From Sipunculus nudus (Eukaryota; Annelida; Sipuncula; Golfingiida; Sipunculidae): DNA of 64,000 nucleotides. The stretch lies in contig CM049317.1 in NCBI GenBank assembly GCA_026874595.1, positions 33,472,901 through 33,536,900 on the forward strand. Direction: 5' to 3'. Position 1 is the stretch's first letter. Each line of letters opens with the position of its first letter. The notes beneath the pieces are model-generated. The model searched no databases. It was given only the letters and a program-made list of their open reading frames with translations, and was not told the DNA's origin. Both the position numbers and the translations under genes were made by a program. This document shows, in pieces, positions 60,112-64,000 of the stretch.

Positions 60112-61300
60112 AGAAATGATGGTACTTTTGGACGCAAAGATACCATAAATGAAATATCTAGTTTTATTCTACCTCTGAATATATGTTTGGTTGACTCTCT
60201 GTGTCAGGTGTTGTGATAACTATGTTAGTATTGCTATTTTAATATTATTTTGTTTAAAGCTATTTATCAATTGATTGTCTACGCCTCACAACCGGCTAAG
60301 CTCAATATTTTTTTCACATTATCCACAAAGAACCCCCCACCCCCGTCTAAACCAAAGTTAGTAGAAAAAACTAGCATGGGCCATGGGAGTAAGGGACATA
60401 TGTAACGCCATTAAATGATCGGGTACAAAACGGAAACAAACAGAGACACAAATGTAACAGAACCCTGATCTGCAGCTCCGCATCAAAGTATAAAAGGTAA
60501 TGCGTAGCAGAGAACAATGATCGGAACCAAGTATACAGAAAATGAGTACTGACAAGACCCAATTAACAAAAATGAAAAAAGCAAAAAGTAGAAAGTCATG
60601 CTTAAACCTAAAGGAACGTATACCTTATACTGAGATGTATTTAATTATGAGCACGTGGCGTTGGTTTGCCAGATCACGAAAGATTGCAACTATAAAAAAA
60701 AAAGAATTTCTAGCTAAGCGGGAGCATACTAGGTACTCTAAAGTGCTGCTTAGCATGATATAAATGCTGGCTAAAAATCTCAACCATCTATATGTATCAT
60801 GCTAAAGCAAAGAAAGGCTCTTTACAAGTTGAATTTTACTAGACTTACTAGGAGTTCAAAGATAATCCCGACAAAAATTTGATCCACGCGTACGACGTGG
60901 ATTGAAACGAGGAGTGAGAGGGGAAAATGAAAGATAATAAAACATATTTCGGAAACCATCACTGTCGTCCAGATGAAAGCAAATATAATTCTAGATAATC
61001 TTGACTGTTTATACTGTTTTGATTCAATTTCCATCATCTTACTTCCACGTTTTATTAAAATGGCGGAATGAATTTAACATTCTTTATCGAAAGAAGAGAA
61101 TGAAAACCGCAATAGAATGCCAAAGGTTATGTAAAGATCTAAAATACTTATGTACGCATAATACTTAGCAGACATCAACGTGAACACGTTTTGGCATAAA
61201 TTAATCAAACGTTTGTATAAAAAGAAAATAAAAGGAGCCATTTTGACAACAGAAAGAAGAACATGCACATACATACGCAGCTAAGATCATAGGTTACGGG
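60112..61300. other. gene-free stretch
   Basis: No supported gene. A run 'accccccacccccg' is at about 60330. ORFs at 60034-60216, 60358-60562 and 60542-60763 have no domains. Confidence 0.45.
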
Positions 61301-61305
61301 TTTGG

Positions 61306-61317
61306 TGCGCATGCGCG
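61306..61317. promoter_or_regulatory. NRF1-type site TGCGCATGCGCG
   Basis: Exact match to the NRF1 consensus YGCGCAYGCGCR, 92 bp upstream of the ORF1 start codon. The surrounding ~100 bp is the most GC-rich of this area. Confidence 0.5.
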
Positions 61318-61366
61318 GACTGTGAGGACACGCTTTGTGAGAGCTCCAGCTCCTTGCGACTTGAAA

Positions 61367-61373
61367 CAGTAAG
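61367..61373 (+). other. splice-donor-like CAGTAAGT upstream of ORF1
   Basis: ACA/GTAAGT about 40 bp before the ATG. If used, 61.3 kb would be a first exon and the ORF1 would be intronic. Confidence 0.25.
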
Positions 61374-61408
61374 TGCCGTCACCATATCTTGAATAAAACT
61401 AAAGAAAT

Positions 61409-62341
61409 ATGCCCAGAAGTAAGAGAAATAAAAAGAGCCAGAGAAGTGTAGACCAGTATTTGTCAAAAAAAGATAAGGACAACCAACAAGACGACGAACA
61501 AGGGATAGCCGAACAAGACATGGCGGCGAGTGACACGTGTACAGACACAGACACACAAGACGAGACCAGGCACTTATCGTTGGACAGTCATTTCAGAATT
61601 ATGGAAGAAAAGATGTGTCAACTGATAAACGAGTGCAGATATACATTACAGAAAGAAATATCAGGACTAGAAGGAAAAATTGAGAGTATCAGAACAGTTA
61701 CACAAGAACAAGAGGAAAAGATAAAGGAAATCAGAGAGAGTGTGGAATTCATTGATGGTCGGTACGACAACAATAACAGAAGGTTAGAACAGTTAGAGAA
61801 AGAAAACAATCAGCTACGCAAAGAAAACAAGACATTACGAAACAATGAAACATTACTTACAGACAAGATAAAAGATATGGAATCTAACCTGAAAGAAAGG
61901 ATAATCAACATAGAAAGATACACAAGAGAGTTTAATCTGAGACTGATAGGGGTGCCTGAAACACAAAATGAGGACTGGGTGGATATTGCAGCTAAATGGA
62001 TTATTGAACACAAACTTTTAGGAGCCGACTGTTCGGTAACGGACGTTAAGAAACATATCGAACAAGCACACAGAACAGGTAAAAAACAAACACAGGGGAA
62101 AGAACGCCACGTAATTTTAAGGTTTTACTCAAGACAAACCAGACATAACACTTTGAAGAACGCAAAGCTGAATAGAACAACGAACCAATCCCCATTCCTC
62201 ACTGAGGACTTGACCAAAGAAGATTACCTTTTGAAAAGACGTGCAATGGACCAAATCAGAGACGCATACAAAGACCACAAAAAAGCGAGATTTTGGCGGG
62301 GAATGTTAATAATAGATGGCCAGCAAGTTGAAATAAACTAA
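61409..62341 (+). CDS. L1-type ORF1 protein (Transposase_22-like), intact
   Basis: 310 codons in one exon, ATG with A at -3. Layout: basic start (MPRSKRNKKSQR); acidic disordered region ~25-55; long coiled coil ~65-170 with heptads (IESIRTVTQEQEEKIKEIRE, LEQLEKENNQLRKENK); RRM-like domain from ~172 with the marker NLRLIGVPE; C-terminal domain from ~235 with AHRTGKK, RHVILRFYSRQTRHNTL and ARFWRGMLIIDGQ. This is the order of LINE-1 ORF1p, a trimeric RNA-binding chaperone (human form 338 residues). No ORF2 (endonuclease/reverse transcriptase) follows in the remaining 1.66 kb. It could be a 3'-broken LINE or a retained single-gene derivative. Confidence 0.85.
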   Translation: MPRSKRNKKSQRSVDQYLSKKDKDNQQDDEQGIAEQDMAASDTCTDTDTQDETRHLSLDSHFRIMEEKMCQLINECRYTLQKEISGLEGKIESIRTVTQEQEEKIKEIRESVEFIDGRYDNNNRRLEQLEKENNQLRKENKTLRNNETLLTDKIKDMESNLKERIINIERYTREFNLRLIGVPETQNEDWVDIAAKWIIEHKLLGADCSVTDVKKHIEQAHRTGKKQTQGKERHVILRFYSRQTRHNTLKNAKLNRTTNQSPFLTEDLTKEDYLLKRRAMDQIRDAYKDHKKARFWRGMLIIDGQQVEIN

Positions 62342-63450
62342 GTTTGGAGAACAATCACAGCACACGGCAGTTTTCGCTACGAACTTATTTCTTTCAAAGA
62401 ACCACCAACTCAGCAGAGTTTGTTTGTATTATATTTCACAAAACTTCCAGACAGGGGGCGACACGTGCTTCATTTATGTTCCTTTTCCATTATCGCTCCT
62501 TCACTGACTCTGATATTGGTGCCGGACCAGATATACCTTGACGCAGTGTTCACCGGACTTTGTTCTACCGTATGTATAATTGCAACTCATGGAATTATGA
62601 TACAGTGATATCGACTTCAAATCAGGTATATAAAATGGTATATTCTTACATTTAATGATGATTAATTTTATATCTTGTTTAATTTTATAATTGTAAAATG
62701 ATAGGTCGTTTTATAACTGAACATATATTATTATTTTTTAAGGCAAATTCATAACGGAGTATTATATAACCACTTCAATTATTTGTAGTTGTGAATACTT
62801 TATCGCATTTTTTTGCTCCATATTAAATCTTAAATATCTATTCCAAGCAGATCATATCAGAGCTAGAGGTTCGACTTTGTCACACAGATCCTAGAGACAT
62901 AAGTAAACAGATACGGTCTCCGTTTTCATCTTCTTTCATAATACGAAAAATGCAATATAATTATTTTTTAATCTCAGTTGTGTACTTAATCGAAAGGTGT
63001 ATTACATCGTCATATGTCTTTGCATTAATTTGGAATGTGGATGGAATACCTTGGGTTCAGGTTTAGTTGAACAATATGAAGGTCTGCAAAAGTTATAAAA
63101 AAACTTGGTATAGTTATTGATTTCTGTATTAAACGGTTAAAATATTTTGAATCATAATATTTGGAGCAACAATATAGATACATCTTATTGTATTCTTCAC
63201 AATTAATGGAGAAAGTTCTGAACAATCAGTTTAACCACTTAGGAAATGAACAATATTGTTATAAAAAGCTTTTGAAAAGGAAGGTATAAAATGTGTACGT
63301 ATATAATAATGCATACGTTAGAGTAAATCCATATGTTTATGCTAAAGATAATGCTTATCTGAATACGGGAATATGGATACCTATCACATGACCAACTGAA
63401 ATTTAGTAAATTGAAAGAAAATTAGGACGGAGCTTGGGATAAGGAAAAAC
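62342..63450. other. gene-free AT-rich stretch after ORF1
   Basis: All frames checked for endonuclease or reverse transcriptase motifs by eye; none seen. ORFs are short and unrelated. Confidence 0.5.
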
Positions 63451-63454
63451 AGGC

Positions 63455-63730
63455 TTTTTTTTTCCTTTATCTGATATATTAGGGTGAAGTTATTAATAGG
63501 TATAGGTTTTTGGAGTCAAAAACAACAAGTGAAAATGGTTGTTATTTACGATGCAGATAATCTGGATTATTTATATCCATGAGGAACTCACTTTTTTTTC
63601 CTTTTAATCTGACATGTCAAGGTGATGTTATAAATAGATATAGGCCTTTATTGTCGAAGACCACCTGTGCAAATGGCTATTATTAATGATGCATAAAGTT
63701 TGGACTACTTATATCCATGAGGAACTCATT
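63455..63730 (+). repeat. diverged tandem duplication of ~138 bp
   Basis: Two copies, about 63455-63590 and 63591-63729, each starting with a T-run and 'cctttt/atctga' and ending 'tatatccatgaggaactca'. Confidence 0.8.
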
Positions 63731-64000
63731 TTGACGTGTCATTTTCAGGTATTGTGTATAATTTTTTTTATTTTTTCCCAACTAAGGAAGGGAAGCTATT
63801 AAGTTTCGTATAAGCAAGGATCACTGATCGTATGATCAAAATGGGATGTACGATATGTCATAATGTTTATGAGGGCTAGATTTATACTTTATAAATTATA
63901 TTTCTATAGAACCGAAGGGAATACGTTACATGTCACCATTAATTCTGATGTCCTGTTAAATTCAATATTCATTGATTTTTTTTGTTTAATGTAGAGTTTT
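63731..64000. other. gene-free end of window
   Basis: AT-rich, nothing recognised. Confidence 0.5.

Noticed and set aside
60542-60763. 73-codon basic ORF near the gag fragment
   Set aside because: Lys/Arg-rich by composition only; no nucleocapsid CCHC motif and no link to the retrotransposon frame.
62342-64000. ORF2 of an L1 element after ORF1
   Set aside because: No endonuclease or reverse-transcriptase motif in any frame; the region is AT-rich with short unrelated ORFs.

Overview
This is a eukaryotic window, most likely from a lophotrochozoan and probably a bivalve mollusc. It is AT-rich, short on ORFs and full of diverged tandem and dispersed repeats. Genes have spliced GT-AG introns with mostly phase-1 junctions. 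A gag-like ORF start and an L1-type ORF1 resemble those known from mollusc genomes. The species call is inference; I could run no search.

Layout. 1-8.7 kb: about four tandem ~2-kb units of a composite non-coding repeat, each carrying short regulatory-looking motifs (CTCF-like cores, AGGTCA half-sites, ACCATGGT palindromes), ending in a ~148-bp tandem block. 8.7-16.7 kb: largely gene-free, with dispersed repeat copies and a ~74-bp tandem block. 16.7-20.4 kb: a ~74-bp satellite whose units hold telomere-like GGGTTAGGG. 20.4-25.7 kb: gene-free, with copies of a dispersed repeat. 25.7-29.9 kb: a 4.2-kb DNA transposon-like insertion with inverted ends, sitting inside one of those repeats. 29.9-35.8 kb: gene-free; holds a second, hAT-like element containing a tRNA-derived SINE, then a more GC-balanced stretch with a strong hairpin. 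35.8-41.0 kb: a ~339-bp satellite of about 15 copies. 41.2-45.7 kb: a ~629-bp dimeric satellite.

The main gene lies on the minus strand from 56459 to 45715. I could assemble ten exons whose splice phases all agree and which total 2091 nt (696 codons plus stop). The predicted protein is a secreted-then-anchored type I receptor: signal peptide, N-terminal half of a C-type lectin domain, WSC-like cysteine domain, an unrecognised domain, a full C-type lectin domain, Ser/Thr stalk, one transmembrane helix, and a 165-residue cytoplasmic tail with several tyrosine motifs. Its introns hold two MITEs and an inverted relative of the 1-8.7 kb repeat.

57-64 kb: an exact 279-bp tandem duplication, a decayed LTR-retrotransposon start (tRNA-Pro-like primer binding site and gag fragment), and an intact 310-codon L1-type ORF1 with no visible ORF2, preceded by an NRF1-type site. 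No rRNA, CRISPR or convincing functional tRNA gene was seen.
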